This document shows positions 1-7,989 of a stretch of DNA of 15,871 nucleotides, one piece after another. Where the stretch lies: assembly GCA_002373815.1 (NCBI GenBank), contig DFKH01000110.1, positions 1 through 15,871 on the forward strand. The letters run 5' to 3'. A program made the position numbers and the translations under genes. Origin of the DNA: Alphaproteobacteria bacterium UBA3650 (GTDB lineage Bacteria > Pseudomonadota > Alphaproteobacteria > CAAHEQ01 > UBA3637). The number at the start of each line of letters is the position of its first letter. Within the stretch, counting starts at the first letter, position 1. The notes beneath the pieces are model-generated. The model was not told the DNA's origin, did no database searches, and worked only from the letters and a program-made list of their open reading frames with translations.

Positions 1-441
1 CACCGACCGAGCGGCTGGACCTTCACCAATCACAATGTCTAATTGATAATCTTCCATGGCGGAATAAAGCACTTCTTCTACCGCAGGATTCAAACGGTGA
101 ATTTCATCAATGAATAAGACATCACGCGGTTCTAGATTTGTTAAAATAGCGGCTAAATCGCCTGATTTTGAAATCATAGGGCCTGAGGTCGGACGGAAAT
201 TGACGTCTAATTCCTTTGCCACAATTTGCGCCAAAGTTGTTTTGCCCAAGCCAGGCGGGCCAAACAAAAGCACATGATCCATGGCTTCTTGTCTATCGCG
301 GGCAGCATTCACAAACACACGCAGGTTTTGGCATAATGTGCGTTGCCCGACAAAGTCGTCTAAACTCTGTGGACGGAGCCCTTTGTAAAGTTCTTCATCT
401 CCCGTTTGTTTTTGTGGTGCAATAATTCTATTTTCTACCAT
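1..441 (-). CDS. ruvB: Holliday junction branch-migration ATPase RuvB (3' part cut by window edge)
   Basis: Only the first 147 codons are present; the gene continues past the left edge. RuvB is the hexameric AAA+ motor that, loaded by RuvA, drives branch migration of Holliday junctions in recombinational repair. Visible motifs are the conserved KGLRPQSLDDFVGQ entry segment (about residues 20-33), Walker A GPPGLGKTT (61-69, Lys67), the PTSGP stretch (84-88), and Walker B with DEIHR (112-116). The ATG at 441 is preceded by AAAGGGAG inside the end of ruvA. Only three bases separate the ruvA stop from this start, so the two are cotranscribed and probably translationally coupled. No ruvC lies directly upstream of ruvA. 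The reading frame is intact as far as it is seen. Confidence 0.97.
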   Translation of the reverse strand, partial: MVENRIIAPQKQTGDEELYKGLRPQSLDDFVGQRTLCQNLRVFVNAARDRQEAMDHVLLFGPPGLGKTTLAQIVAKELDVNFRPTSGPMISKSGDLAAILTNLEPRDVLFIDEIHRLNPAVEEVLYSAMEDYQLDIVIGEGPAARSV

Positions 442-444
442 GTA

Positions 445-1068
445 TTACAAACTCCCTTTGCCGATTTCTTTTAAGGACAGACGGATGAGTTCCGCCGTTT
501 CTAAGTCTGGATTTTGGCGCAAGACATTGGCGACCACCATACCGGCTTCAATGCGGGCATAGCCCAAGTTTGCCAAAGCAGAAATGGCTTCTTCCATTGC
601 TTGATTCGTAGCAGGGGCGGTTGTACCACCTGTCCCCAACACCTGCATATTTTCGTTGCTGCCAAGCGTTCCCACTTTTCCTTTTAATTCAGTGACGAGA
701 CGAACACCCAATTTGGGACCGACACCACTGGCACGCGTGAAGGCTTTCCCATCTGCCGCCATAACGGCCATTTGAATTTCATTTGGAGATAGGGCAGATA
801 AAATCGCCAACGCCACCTTTGCACCGACACCTTGAACTGTGCTTAAAAGATTAAACATTTGCTGTTCCACAGTATCCGCAAAACCAATCAAGTGTATATG
901 ATCTTCACGGACTTGTGTTTCTATCCATAAAGAAGCACTACCACCTTTGGTGGGCATTTTTCCCATTGTTTTGGCCGAACAAAAAACACGATACCCTACA
1001 CCACCAACGTCTAAAATCAAATAATCGTCATAGAATGAATCAATAATTCCTGTCAGTTTACCAATCAT
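445..1068 (-). CDS. ruvA: Holliday junction DNA-binding subunit RuvA
   Basis: This 207-residue protein matches the usual RuvA length of about 200. RuvA tetramers hold the four-way junction in square-planar form and recruit RuvB. The N-terminal OB-fold begins MIGKLTGIIDS and includes LDVGGVGYRV. Two helix-hairpin-helix motifs follow (STVQGVGAKVALAILS and ASGVGPKLGVRLVTELK), then a Gly/Thr-rich linker and a C-terminal three-helix RuvB-binding domain (EEAISALANLGYARIEA). The open frame extends 16 codons upstream to 1116. The ATG at 1068 is preferred because AAGGAG precedes it at 7-base spacing, the protein begins with the canonical MIG, and the likely promoter lies inside the upstream extension. 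It is the first gene of the ruvA-ruvB unit. Confidence 0.97.
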   Translation of the reverse strand: MIGKLTGIIDSFYDDYLILDVGGVGYRVFCSAKTMGKMPTKGGSASLWIETQVREDHIHLIGFADTVEQQMFNLLSTVQGVGAKVALAILSALSPNEIQMAVMAADGKAFTRASGVGPKLGVRLVTELKGKVGTLGSNENMQVLGTGGTTAPATNQAMEEAISALANLGYARIEAGMVVANVLRQNPDLETAELIRLSLKEIGKGSL

Positions 1069-1087
1069 AATGTTCTCCTTTTGTTCT

Positions 1088-1116
1088 ACTGTATCTAAAA
1101 AAAGAAAAAAAAGCAA
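1088..1116 (-). promoter_or_regulatory. Candidate sigma-70 promoter of ruvAB
   Basis: On the minus strand a -35-like TTGCTT (1116-1111), a 17-bp spacer rich in T, and TACAGT (1093-1088) precede ruvA. The predicted start near 1081 would leave a leader of about 13 bases containing the AAGGAG site. The -35 is weak, so this is moderate evidence. It stands back to back with the dnaB promoter. Confidence 0.45.
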
Positions 1117-1126
1117 ACAAAAAGGG

Positions 1127-1155
1127 TTGCATTTTGAAAAAAAGTTTTGTATGAT
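1127..1155 (+). promoter_or_regulatory. Sigma-70 promoter of dnaB
   Basis: TTGCAT (1127-1132), a 17-bp spacer, then TATGAT (1150-1155). Both hexamers are close to consensus. The predicted start near 1162 gives a leader of about 25 bases to the ATG at 1187, which is preceded by AAAGGA (1175-1180). Confidence 0.75.
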
Positions 1156-1186
1156 TGGTTAAAAATAAGTTAACAAAGGATTGCTT

Positions 1187-2641
1187 ATGGTTGCTTTAAC
1201 AGATGTCCCACGTATTCCCCCTCAAAATTTAGAAGCAGAACAAGCTGTTTTAGGGGCAATTTTGTCTGATAACAAAAATATGGAAAAAGTGTCAGAGTTC
1301 CTCAAGCCATCACATTTTGTGCATGCTGTTCATAGCAGAATTTATGAGGCATGCGAATCCTATATAAATCAAGGACGTATTGCTGATATTGTGACGTTAA
1401 AACCTTTGTTTTTGCATGATGATGCCTTAAAGGACGTGGGGGGAGTGGAATATTTGGCTAAATTGGTTTCTGCCGCTTCAACCATCATAAATGTTGTTGA
1501 TTATGCACGTGAAATTTTGGATTGCTACACACGACGTCAATTGATTTCATTGGGAACAGATGTTGTCAATAAAGCTTTTGATCGTAATATAGATGAAGAA
1601 GCATCCGAGCAAATTGAGTATGCTGAAAAGTCATTGTTTGAATTAGCCAATGAACGTGAATTAGAAGGTGGTCCAAAATCATTGGGATCTGCTTTACAAT
1701 TGACCTTGTCATCTGCGGAAGAAGCAATGAAGAATCCTGCAGGGATTTCTGGTGTCCCAACGGGCTTGATTGATGTTGATAAATTGTTGGGAGGCTTGTA
1801 TAATACGGACTTGATTATCTTGGCTGCCCGTCCTGCAATGGGAAAGTCTGCTTTGGCAACAACAATTGCCTTTAACGTGGCACAACATTTTGAAAAAGAA
1901 AATAAAAAGCCAGGGGCTATCAAAAAATCTGTCGCTTTGTTTTCTTTGGAAATGTCTGCTGAGCAAGTGGCAGGGCGTATCTTGTCATCTAAAGCAAGTG
2001 TTTCCAATCATTTAATGCGTACAGGAAAATTGACAGAAGATCAATTTGAAGAATTATCTGCTGGTGTCAATTTGCTGTCTAGGGTACCACTTTTTGTGGA
2101 TGAAACACCGGGTATTACCGTAAATGCTATTAAAAATCGCGCGCGTCGTATGCTGCGCAATAAGGAGCAAGGTCTGGGGTTGATTGTGATTGATTATTTG
2201 CAATTGATTTCTTCTTCAGGACGTTCAGAAAATCGTGTGCAAGAATTATCTGAAATGACACGTGCCTTAAAGATTATGGCTAAAGAATTGGAAGTGCCAG
2301 TTATTGTGCTATCACAATTGTCACGTTTGGTTGAGCAACGAGATAATAAACGCCCCATGTTGTCAGATTTGCGTGAGTCAGGATCTATTGAGCAGGATGC
2401 TGATATTGTTATGTTTATCTATCGCGAAATTTATTATTTACAAAATGAACAGCCTCAACGCCATTTAAATGAAACACCCGAAAAATTTGCACTTCGTATG
2501 GCTGAATTGGAACAAAGAAAATTAGAATTAGCCAACCAAGCAGAATTAATTGTTTCTAAACAACGTCATGGACCTGTTGGTACTGTGAAATTGTATTTTA
2601 ATGGAGAATACGGCCGTTTTGATAATTTAGAAAAAGCCTAA
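1187..2641 (+). CDS. dnaB: Replicative DNA helicase DnaB
   Basis: DnaB is the hexameric ATP-dependent 5'-3' helicase that unwinds DNA at the replication fork and binds DnaG primase. The 484-residue product has the N-terminal helical domain (PPQNLEAEQAVLGAIL at the start, to about residue 105), a linker, and a RecA-like motor. The motor shows Walker A ARPAMGKSA (Lys220), the SLEMS motif, Walker B IVIDYLQL (Asp336) and the DLRESGSIEQDAD segment. A charged segment lies between FIYRE and KQRHGP, which is typical of alphaproteobacterial DnaB. No intein is present. An in-frame TTG lies at 1181, but ATG 1187 has the better AAAGGA spacing. The TAA stop overlaps the stop codon of the convergent gene. 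Confidence 0.98.
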   Translation: MVALTDVPRIPPQNLEAEQAVLGAILSDNKNMEKVSEFLKPSHFVHAVHSRIYEACESYINQGRIADIVTLKPLFLHDDALKDVGGVEYLAKLVSAASTIINVVDYAREILDCYTRRQLISLGTDVVNKAFDRNIDEEASEQIEYAEKSLFELANERELEGGPKSLGSALQLTLSSAEEAMKNPAGISGVPTGLIDVDKLLGGLYNTDLIILAARPAMGKSALATTIAFNVAQHFEKENKKPGAIKKSVALFSLEMSAEQVAGRILSSKASVSNHLMRTGKLTEDQFEELSAGVNLLSRVPLFVDETPGITVNAIKNRARRMLRNKEQGLGLIVIDYLQLISSSGRSENRVQELSEMTRALKIMAKELEVPVIVLSQLSRLVEQRDNKRPMLSDLRESGSIEQDADIVMFIYREIYYLQNEQPQRHLNETPEKFALRMAELEQRKLELANQAELIVSKQRHGPVGTVKLYFNGEYGRFDNLEKA

Positions 2642-5271
2642 GCATTGAGCCATTGATAAATGAGAGCGTTTAGGTGACTTTCGGCCTCACGTAATTGAGC
2701 AACAAAATCTTTGTTCTGTTGATAAATGGCATCTCCACGCGCATAAATAGCCAATGCGATAGCATCAAGAGGATTATAGGCAAATCCTGTGTGTAAATTT
2801 TTGAAGTACAATTCATCAAAATGAGCACTGCAACGTAAACGCCATTTATCAGGATTTCCAGGTTCATTGTAACGTCCAATTTGTCCTGTCCAACTGGTAA
2901 AAAATGCTTGGATGCGTTTCGCTGGACAAGTAAGCAATTCGCCCCATTGCATACGAATTAATTGTTGTGTTGACTTTAAATCATCTGTATAATTGAAACG
3001 TAAAGATTTTGCTAATGATTGGGCGTAGGCATATCGTCCCGCATCATCCAAAGAATTAAAAAACATTTGAATAGAAGGAGTGTCATGTGTATCTAAAGTG
3101 GCAATATCATATGGGCTTGTATTCATCAAATTATACATATGATGGGAATCATTGGGGTTATTAAATTGTGCAACAACAAGGCGTCCTAAGCCAAAATGAT
3201 TTAAGACATCATCTAATTGTTCAGGGCGGGCGCCAATATCTTCTGGATATAAATCTGCGCAAGAGAGATGGTGTTTTTTTAAAACGGGTAAGATTATTTT
3301 GTCGATGACTTTATAAAATTCTTCTTGTTTTGTAAGGGCGAATTTTTTTAAAATAGGATGCTCATAGGATGAATAAAGTCTGCCATTTGGAAGATGAGGG
3401 TTTGTTGAAATAACATAAGGGTTGACCATGCCAATAAAGTGATCAATTCTGAGACCACCTTTTGCACCACAGACAGCTTGATCGATAATATGCTGCCATA
3501 ATTTTCCTGCAGGCCCAAGCCCTTTGGCTGACCATAACTTTTTGGGATTGAAAACGGGAAAGCCCCAATTTCTTGGAGAATCAGAAATGGTATCAGCCGG
3601 TGTTCCTAACGTGAAATCTTGTAAAAATAAATCTGGATATTTTTGACATAAATTTTTTGAAAGACAAACTTGTAAATCAGCAATGTACGGATAAACAGAT
3701 TCTTTTTTGAATTTTGAAGCTAAAAAATCAATTTGTTTTTCATCAAAATGAAGATAGGAAGTCAACTTCTTAAAAGTCGATTGAACGCAATCAAAATCAA
3801 TCTCTGTGTCTGTCTTTGTTTTAAGATTAAATGATAATTGCTTTGTTAAAGGAATGTGATTTTCTATGAAAAATTCCACAGGAATAAAATAAGGATTTGG
3901 ATGCTCGTCATCAGATACATAAGGAGAATGTTTTGCTTCTCTGCAGGTACGTCCAGAGGGACCTAATAAAATTTTGTGAATTGTTTTGTCCCAAAATTCC
4001 CAAACACGATTTGCGCCTTTGCCATAAGGAGAGCCAATACCGATATCAAAGTTTAAATCGTATGCAGGCATACAAGGACCAGGAAGCCCCATGGTTACTT
4101 CCTTATCTAAAAGATGATATCCAGTTTGAATCAAAGGTTGGATTTGATGCCAATAGGATAATAATTGCTGCCAAGCGTTTTCTTTTTCTTCAAATTGAAA
4201 ATTGCCTAAAAAACGACCATGGTTATCCGAACCACCGGTCGCATATGGAAAGATTTTGTGGGATGTTTCCCAAATCAATCTGACCCAGTGATCGGTGTCA
4301 TTTTGTGGCGTTTCATTTGCTTGTAATATATCAAATGCATTTTGCATTTGTCGCATTTTACCATAAAAAAGCTCTGTGGCTTCCATACCATTTTTATGGA
4401 GTGTCGTGAAAAAAGAAGGAATAAATATATTTACATCTGAATTTATTTTTTGTCCCAACTGTAAACGGTAAGGATGCGCCATGCTGGCAAAACCACCATG
4501 CTTTTTAATATAGGCTAACAGATCTGTTGAAAGCCACCATACCTTATTATTTTTTTCTTGAAATCCAAAGTCCATCATATCATCTAATATATTTGACAAA
4601 TCTGTTTCCGATGATGTAATGGATCTAAAATAGGCCATCGTATTATAAAGCCAATTGACACCAATCCCCAATTGCATGGCACGCGTGTAAAATTTACTTT
4701 TATAGTACTCTTTTATATCTGCATGAACCCATGGATATTTTTTATTCAGAAATTGAAATATAACAGGTAGAGCTTGGTGACGCGCATCGGCTTGTTGTTT
4801 CAAAATTTTTTTATATTCCATATCAAATGGATTGATCCCATAGTGCAAAATTTCAAAATCTAAAGGACGACGTAATTGATCAGATTCAAAAGAAGTACTT
4901 AACTCACAACCCAAAATAACACGTAGCCCAGCATATTTTTTGTGATTTTTGATTATAATTTTTAAAAGAGGAATAAGCCCGTCTAAAGTATCGTGATCCG
5001 TTAAGGCAATAATGTAATTTTGTAAATGGTGGGACTGCTTCCATTGATAGGCATTTTCAATCCATTGTGCGGGTGATAGGGTGCCATCAGAGGCATTTGA
5101 ATGGGTATGTAAATTAATCCAAGCATGTTCACCAATGAAGTCATTGATTGATGTTTTGGACAAAATGTCTTTTAACTCATTTGCCCCCATAATAACGTCC
5201 AATGCACGAGTAGATTGAATTTTCAATCCTTGCATCAGTTTCGTGATATAATTTTTGTCCTTTGAGTACAA
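2638..5271 (-). CDS. PHP-domain metallohydrolase fused to GH77 4-alpha-glucanotransferase (MalQ-like)
   Basis: This 877-residue two-domain protein is unusual. Residues about 50-360 form a PHP domain with an apparently complete metal-ligand set: HTHSNASDG (His55, His57, Asp62), LTDHDT (91-95), GCELS (Glu123), AHPYR (His266) and GSDNHG (Asp349, His351). Residues about 395-850 resemble GH77 amylomaltase: PADT...NWGFPVFNP (558-575), GLRIDHF (nucleophile Asp610), PEDIG (acid/base Glu677) and DTHDTPS (Asp730). GH77 enzymes transfer maltooligosaccharides between alpha-1,4-glucans. PHP domains hydrolyse phosphoesters. A glucan or sugar-phosphate role is inference. The start is TTG, preceded by GGAGGA and directly following the TGA of the upstream kinase-like gene; ATG at 5235 lacks an SD. 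There is no signal peptide, so it is cytosolic. The TAG stop overlaps dnaB by 4 bases. Confidence 0.85.
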   Translation of the reverse strand: MYSKDKNYITKLMQGLKIQSTRALDVIMGANELKDILSKTSINDFIGEHAWINLHTHSNASDGTLSPAQWIENAYQWKQSHHLQNYIIALTDHDTLDGLIPLLKIIIKNHKKYAGLRVILGCELSTSFESDQLRRPLDFEILHYGINPFDMEYKKILKQQADARHQALPVIFQFLNKKYPWVHADIKEYYKSKFYTRAMQLGIGVNWLYNTMAYFRSITSSETDLSNILDDMMDFGFQEKNNKVWWLSTDLLAYIKKHGGFASMAHPYRLQLGQKINSDVNIFIPSFFTTLHKNGMEATELFYGKMRQMQNAFDILQANETPQNDTDHWVRLIWETSHKIFPYATGGSDNHGRFLGNFQFEEKENAWQQLLSYWHQIQPLIQTGYHLLDKEVTMGLPGPCMPAYDLNFDIGIGSPYGKGANRVWEFWDKTIHKILLGPSGRTCREAKHSPYVSDDEHPNPYFIPVEFFIENHIPLTKQLSFNLKTKTDTEIDFDCVQSTFKKLTSYLHFDEKQIDFLASKFKKESVYPYIADLQVCLSKNLCQKYPDLFLQDFTLGTPADTISDSPRNWGFPVFNPKKLWSAKGLGPAGKLWQHIIDQAVCGAKGGLRIDHFIGMVNPYVISTNPHLPNGRLYSSYEHPILKKFALTKQEEFYKVIDKIILPVLKKHHLSCADLYPEDIGARPEQLDDVLNHFGLGRLVVAQFNNPNDSHHMYNLMNTSPYDIATLDTHDTPSIQMFFNSLDDAGRYAYAQSLAKSLRFNYTDDLKSTQQLIRMQWGELLTCPAKRIQAFFTSWTGQIGRYNEPGNPDKWRLRCSAHFDELYFKNLHTGFAYNPLDAIALAIYARGDAIYQQNKDFVAQLREAESHLNALIYQWLNA

Positions 5272-5281
5272 TCAATCCTCC
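5269..5281 (-). promoter_or_regulatory. Coupled ribosome-binding site and TTG start (stop-start junction)
   Basis: Reading the minus strand, the last codons of the kinase-like gene contain GGAGGA (5281-5276). Its TGA (5274-5272) is followed with no gap by the TTG start of the PHP-GH77 fusion. The SD lies inside the upstream gene, so termination-reinitiation coupling is likely. Confidence 0.6.
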
Positions 5282-6426
5282 ATGCTTAAAACACCAAAAT
5301 GTGTTAAATAGTCTTGCCCGCATAAATTACCAAAAGTAAAGGTAAGGCCGGGAATCCCCTGTGTCAATGGGTTGGCAAAACTGGCATGACCAATATCAAT
5401 AATCTTTAATTGACCAGATTTATCCCACATAAAATTTTGGGGTGAAATATCATTTACATAGATACCTAATCGATTGGCATCTTTTAAATATTTTGTGTTC
5501 ATAGTGATAAAGTCTGGCTTTACTTTAGGTGTAAAGACTTTGCCTTTTTGCTCTTTGTATAGAACAGCTTCATAGACATCTGTGTAATACAAAATATCAG
5601 ACACGTGAGGACATTTGTTTAATTTTAAATAAAATTCCATCAAGGCATTAGAGTAGGGGGAATCAGCTCGAATAGCCTGATTTTCAACTTCTTTTCGTGT
5701 GCTGTCGCAATCAATCTTAGCATATTGGTGTGACGCCATCTTTAAAATATAAATTTGTTTTGTGTCAGACTTTATCTGAAAAACCATTTTAGATGAAAAA
5801 GGGTTACATAAGTATTGTACTTGATATTTGTGTTTGTTGTGTCGAAGAACAAAAGGATGACCAATTATTCTTTCTAATAATTTTGATAATAATTGTCCGC
5901 GCTTTGTTAAATCAAACCAGTCAATTTTTTTGACGCAGGGATAAACCTTTGCCAAGTTTTTGAAATCACATTCTAGCGATTTAAATTGCCGATATTTTTT
6001 CATAACAGTGCTATTGTATATTTTATTCAAGAAATCATGATATAAATCTCTTTCTTGAAATTCACTCGGAATTTTACCAATATCAATGGATCCAAAGCGA
6101 TCCCGTAAAGCCCAAGGACTGAAATTAGGAATGATGGATAAAACATCCTCAATATTTTGAGCTTGTGTCCATCTATTACGCATAAAAATTTCATATTGCT
6201 TTGTATAGGCTTTTAGCCATTTTTGAAAGGTTGCTTTTTGGGGGAAATGTTTCATAATAAAACGAAAATTGGCTTTGTTTTGCCGAGGATTTTGGGTGAT
6301 ATATTCTAATAAATCAAACGCTAATAATTGATCCTGAACTATTCGCATCAAACAGTTAGAAATTGTTTCCCTCTTCTTCTGATGCGTACTAAGCCAAGAT
6401 TTAAGACTTTCTTGCATTTTTGACAT
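5272..6426 (-). CDS. Kinase-fold-like protein of unknown specificity
   Basis: The 384-residue product is not assigned to a named family. The second half carries kinase-fold hallmarks in order: a beta3-like lysine (YILKM, Lys229), a possible helix-C glutamate (KEVENQ, about 246-248), a hinge-like AVLYKE, a catalytic loop VNDISPQN (Asp326, Asn331) and a DFG-like IIDIGH (Asp344). This pattern is closer to aminoglycoside phosphotransferase or LPS-kinase-type enzymes than to classic Ser/Thr kinases. Only about 40 residues follow the DIG motif, so the C-lobe is very short. The first 190 residues look mostly helical and are unrecognised. The frame is open to 6486 without a ribosome site. ATG 6426 follows GGGGGAAG and fits a 60-base leader; ATG 6417 is an alternative. 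It is coupled to the downstream PHP-GH77 gene, so a sugar or glucan substrate is possible. Confidence 0.65.
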   Translation of the reverse strand: MSKMQESLKSWLSTHQKKRETISNCLMRIVQDQLLAFDLLEYITQNPRQNKANFRFIMKHFPQKATFQKWLKAYTKQYEIFMRNRWTQAQNIEDVLSIIPNFSPWALRDRFGSIDIGKIPSEFQERDLYHDFLNKIYNSTVMKKYRQFKSLECDFKNLAKVYPCVKKIDWFDLTKRGQLLSKLLERIIGHPFVLRHNKHKYQVQYLCNPFSSKMVFQIKSDTKQIYILKMASHQYAKIDCDSTRKEVENQAIRADSPYSNALMEFYLKLNKCPHVSDILYYTDVYEAVLYKEQKGKVFTPKVKPDFITMNTKYLKDANRLGIYVNDISPQNFMWDKSGQLKIIDIGHASFANPLTQGIPGLTFTFGNLCGQDYLTHFGVLSMED

Positions 6427-6494
6427 CTTCCCCCATGTGATAAAACACAATAATCGCAGCATGACTTTGATTGGCCAATTCATCACTTATAATC

Positions 6495-6523
6495 ACTCTA
6501 TTTTATTAGGTGTAAATTGTCAA
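6495..6523 (-). promoter_or_regulatory. Promoter of the kinase-like / PHP-GH77 gene pair
   Basis: On the minus strand a perfect TTGACA (6523-6518), a 17-bp spacer and TAGAGT (6500-6495) lie between the Nudix gene and the kinase-like gene. The -35 is perfect and the -10 matches 4 of 6. The predicted start is near 6488. No terminator separates it from the Nudix genes, so readthrough is possible. Confidence 0.55.
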
Positions 6524-6550
6524 GAGATTTTTTCTGAAAGGCAAACGTTC

Positions 6551-6985
6551 TTAAAATTTATCTTCAAAAAAAGTGATATTTTTATAAATCATTTTTATTG
6601 CTTTTTGGGAAGCGGGGAAGGTGTTTTCAGGAATGCTATCCCATGAGAACCATTCTAAACGTTCACATTTGTTTGGCTCTTTGTTTTCAATTTTCCCTGT
6701 CCATTTGTAACATTCAAAATAAAATTGTAAATATTCAGCGCCTTCATTACTATGACAAATAGTTTTTAAAACTAAATCTTCGGGCAAAATATCAATGCCT
6801 ACTTCCTCTTTCGCCTCACGAGCAGCCGCTTCATCAATGCGTTCATTTCCATCTAAATGACCACCAACAAAGCCCCAATAACCACTAAATGAACAATTTT
6901 GGCGTAATTGTAAAAGAACCTTATCATCTTTGCATAGCATGATAAAAATTCCTACTGGGATCTTAAAACGTTCTTGTTTCAGCAT
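6551..6985 (-). CDS. Nudix hydrolase (single domain)
   Basis: This 144-residue protein is of typical single-domain Nudix length. The full Nudix box is present at residues 42-64: Gly42, five residues, Glu48, seven residues, Arg56-Glu57, two residues, Glu60-Glu61, then Gly63. The upstream YWGFVGGHLDGNE is typical of the fold. Nudix enzymes hydrolyse a nucleoside diphosphate linked to another moiety, using Mg2+ bound by the box glutamates. Specificity (8-oxo-dGTP, dihydroneopterin triphosphate or nucleotide sugar) cannot be read from sequence. ATG 6985 is preceded by AAGGAG at a 7-base spacing. It follows the double-Nudix gene by 21 bases and shares its promoter. No signal peptide is seen, so it is cytosolic. 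Confidence 0.9.
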   Translation of the reverse strand: MLKQERFKIPVGIFIMLCKDDKVLLQLRQNCSFSGYWGFVGGHLDGNERIDEAAAREAKEEVGIDILPEDLVLKTICHSNEGAEYLQFYFECYKWTGKIENKEPNKCERLEWFSWDSIPENTFPASQKAIKMIYKNITFFEDKF

Positions 6986-7006
6986 GACATTTCTCCTTGG
7001 TTGTAT

Positions 7007-7882
7007 TTAAATTGAACAATAATTGATAATATCAGCACCGCAATCTGTTTGATGACAAGCCAAAAGAACAAAAGGCGTGGCATTGAGAGGAGAGAGTTCA
7101 TTGATTTGCACCCATTTTGCACCATTTGAATCTAATCCATCGCCTGTGATTGTGGGGATACCACGAACAGATACATCAAATAAAATGCCTGTGTGTTGAA
7201 GACAACCTGTATCACCACTTTTAGAAGTAAAATGGTTAAATAAAATAGTATAAATACGCTTATTTGAAATGTTTAAAACATCACAATTTGTTTCTTCTTT
7301 AATTTCTCTTGTAACCGTTTCTTCAGAAGTTTCATTATTCTCTGGCGTTCCACCAGGAAGATCGTAAAGCCCTGTGTAAGGGCCACGAGCTTTTTTGATA
7401 ACAAGAATCTTATTGCCCTGCTTAATAACGCCATATACACCTAAATGAGCGCGTGTGACATCTTCGCGTAAAAAGCCAAGCTTCTGTTTTAAAGAATCTT
7501 TGATATTATTCCAAAAATCTTTAAGATTTTGATAGGTAAGTTTTTTTTCAACACTTCCCCAGTCCACCCATATCAAATCATGAACTTCGGGACTGGTGTT
7601 GTTACTATGACCTATATCCTCAGCGAGATACATATAGACTTCGCATGCTTCGTTTTTGTCAGGTATATTGTAGCGAATAACGCCTATTTCATCATTGGAT
7701 AATAAGCGACAATCTCTTTTTGTCTCTTCAGCTGTTTCTCGGATTGCACACTGTTGCAAGGTCTCGCCTTGCTCTAGATGACCCTTTGGAAACGAATAAT
7801 CATTTTGCTGTTTGCGATAAACAAGACCGATTTTGTGATTTTTGGGGTTAAGTAAAACAACTCCTGCCTTTTTGATATCCAT
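7007..7882 (-). CDS. Tandem double-Nudix hydrolase
   Basis: The 291-residue product carries two complete Nudix domains. Box one is at residues 34-54 (FPKGHLEQGE start; Gly34, Glu40, Arg48-Glu49, Glu52-Glu53). Box two is at 178-198 (LPGGTPENNE start; Gly178, Glu184, Arg192-Glu193, Glu196-Glu197). Both metal-binding cores look intact, so neither half appears degenerate. The FPKGH form of the first box resembles Ap4A-type and MutT-like enzymes; the second resembles sanitising Nudix proteins. Substrates are unknown. The frame is open to 7912. ATG 7882 is chosen because GGAGG precedes it at good spacing and a near-consensus promoter overlaps the longer extension. It is the first gene of an operon with the single-domain Nudix gene, and possibly with the kinase-like and PHP-GH77 genes. 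Confidence 0.9.
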   Translation of the reverse strand: MDIKKAGVVLLNPKNHKIGLVYRKQQNDYSFPKGHLEQGETLQQCAIRETAEETKRDCRLLSNDEIGVIRYNIPDKNEACEVYMYLAEDIGHSNNTSPEVHDLIWVDWGSVEKKLTYQNLKDFWNNIKDSLKQKLGFLREDVTRAHLGVYGVIKQGNKILVIKKARGPYTGLYDLPGGTPENNETSEETVTREIKEETNCDVLNISNKRIYTILFNHFTSKSGDTGCLQHTGILFDVSVRGIPTITGDGLDSNGAKWVQINELSPLNATPFVLLACHQTDCGADIINYCSI

Positions 7883-7900
7883 ATGACGCCTCCAACAAGG

Positions 7901-7929
7901 ATCATACAGCATCTATGCGAATATTTCAA
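7901..7929 (-). promoter_or_regulatory. Promoter of the Nudix operon
   Basis: TTGAAA (7929-7924), a 17-bp spacer and TATGAT (7906-7901) on the minus strand. The predicted start near 7894 leaves about 12 bases before ATG 7882, enough to hold the GGAGG site. This excludes translation from the upstream ATG at 7912. Confidence 0.75.
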
Positions 7930-7989
7930 GAAATAAAATTTTTATAATAAAAAGGAAATTTTGCTGTGATGAAATGAGCTATAAGCACG

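Noticed and set aside
1537..2007. 156-codon open frame antisense to dnaB
   Set aside because: It lies wholly inside the conserved DnaB coding sequence, has no ribosome site, and its product is low-complexity Ser/Lys/Ala typical of antisense shadows.
3897..4283. 128-codon plus-strand frame inside the PHP-GH77 gene
   Set aside because: It overlaps the conserved junction of the two domains on the opposite strand and has no SD or recognisable domain.
7930..7989. AT-rich palindrome after the 83-aa gene as a terminator
   Set aside because: The paired bases are all A/T with no GC stem and no clear T run afterwards; the palindrome is expected by composition.
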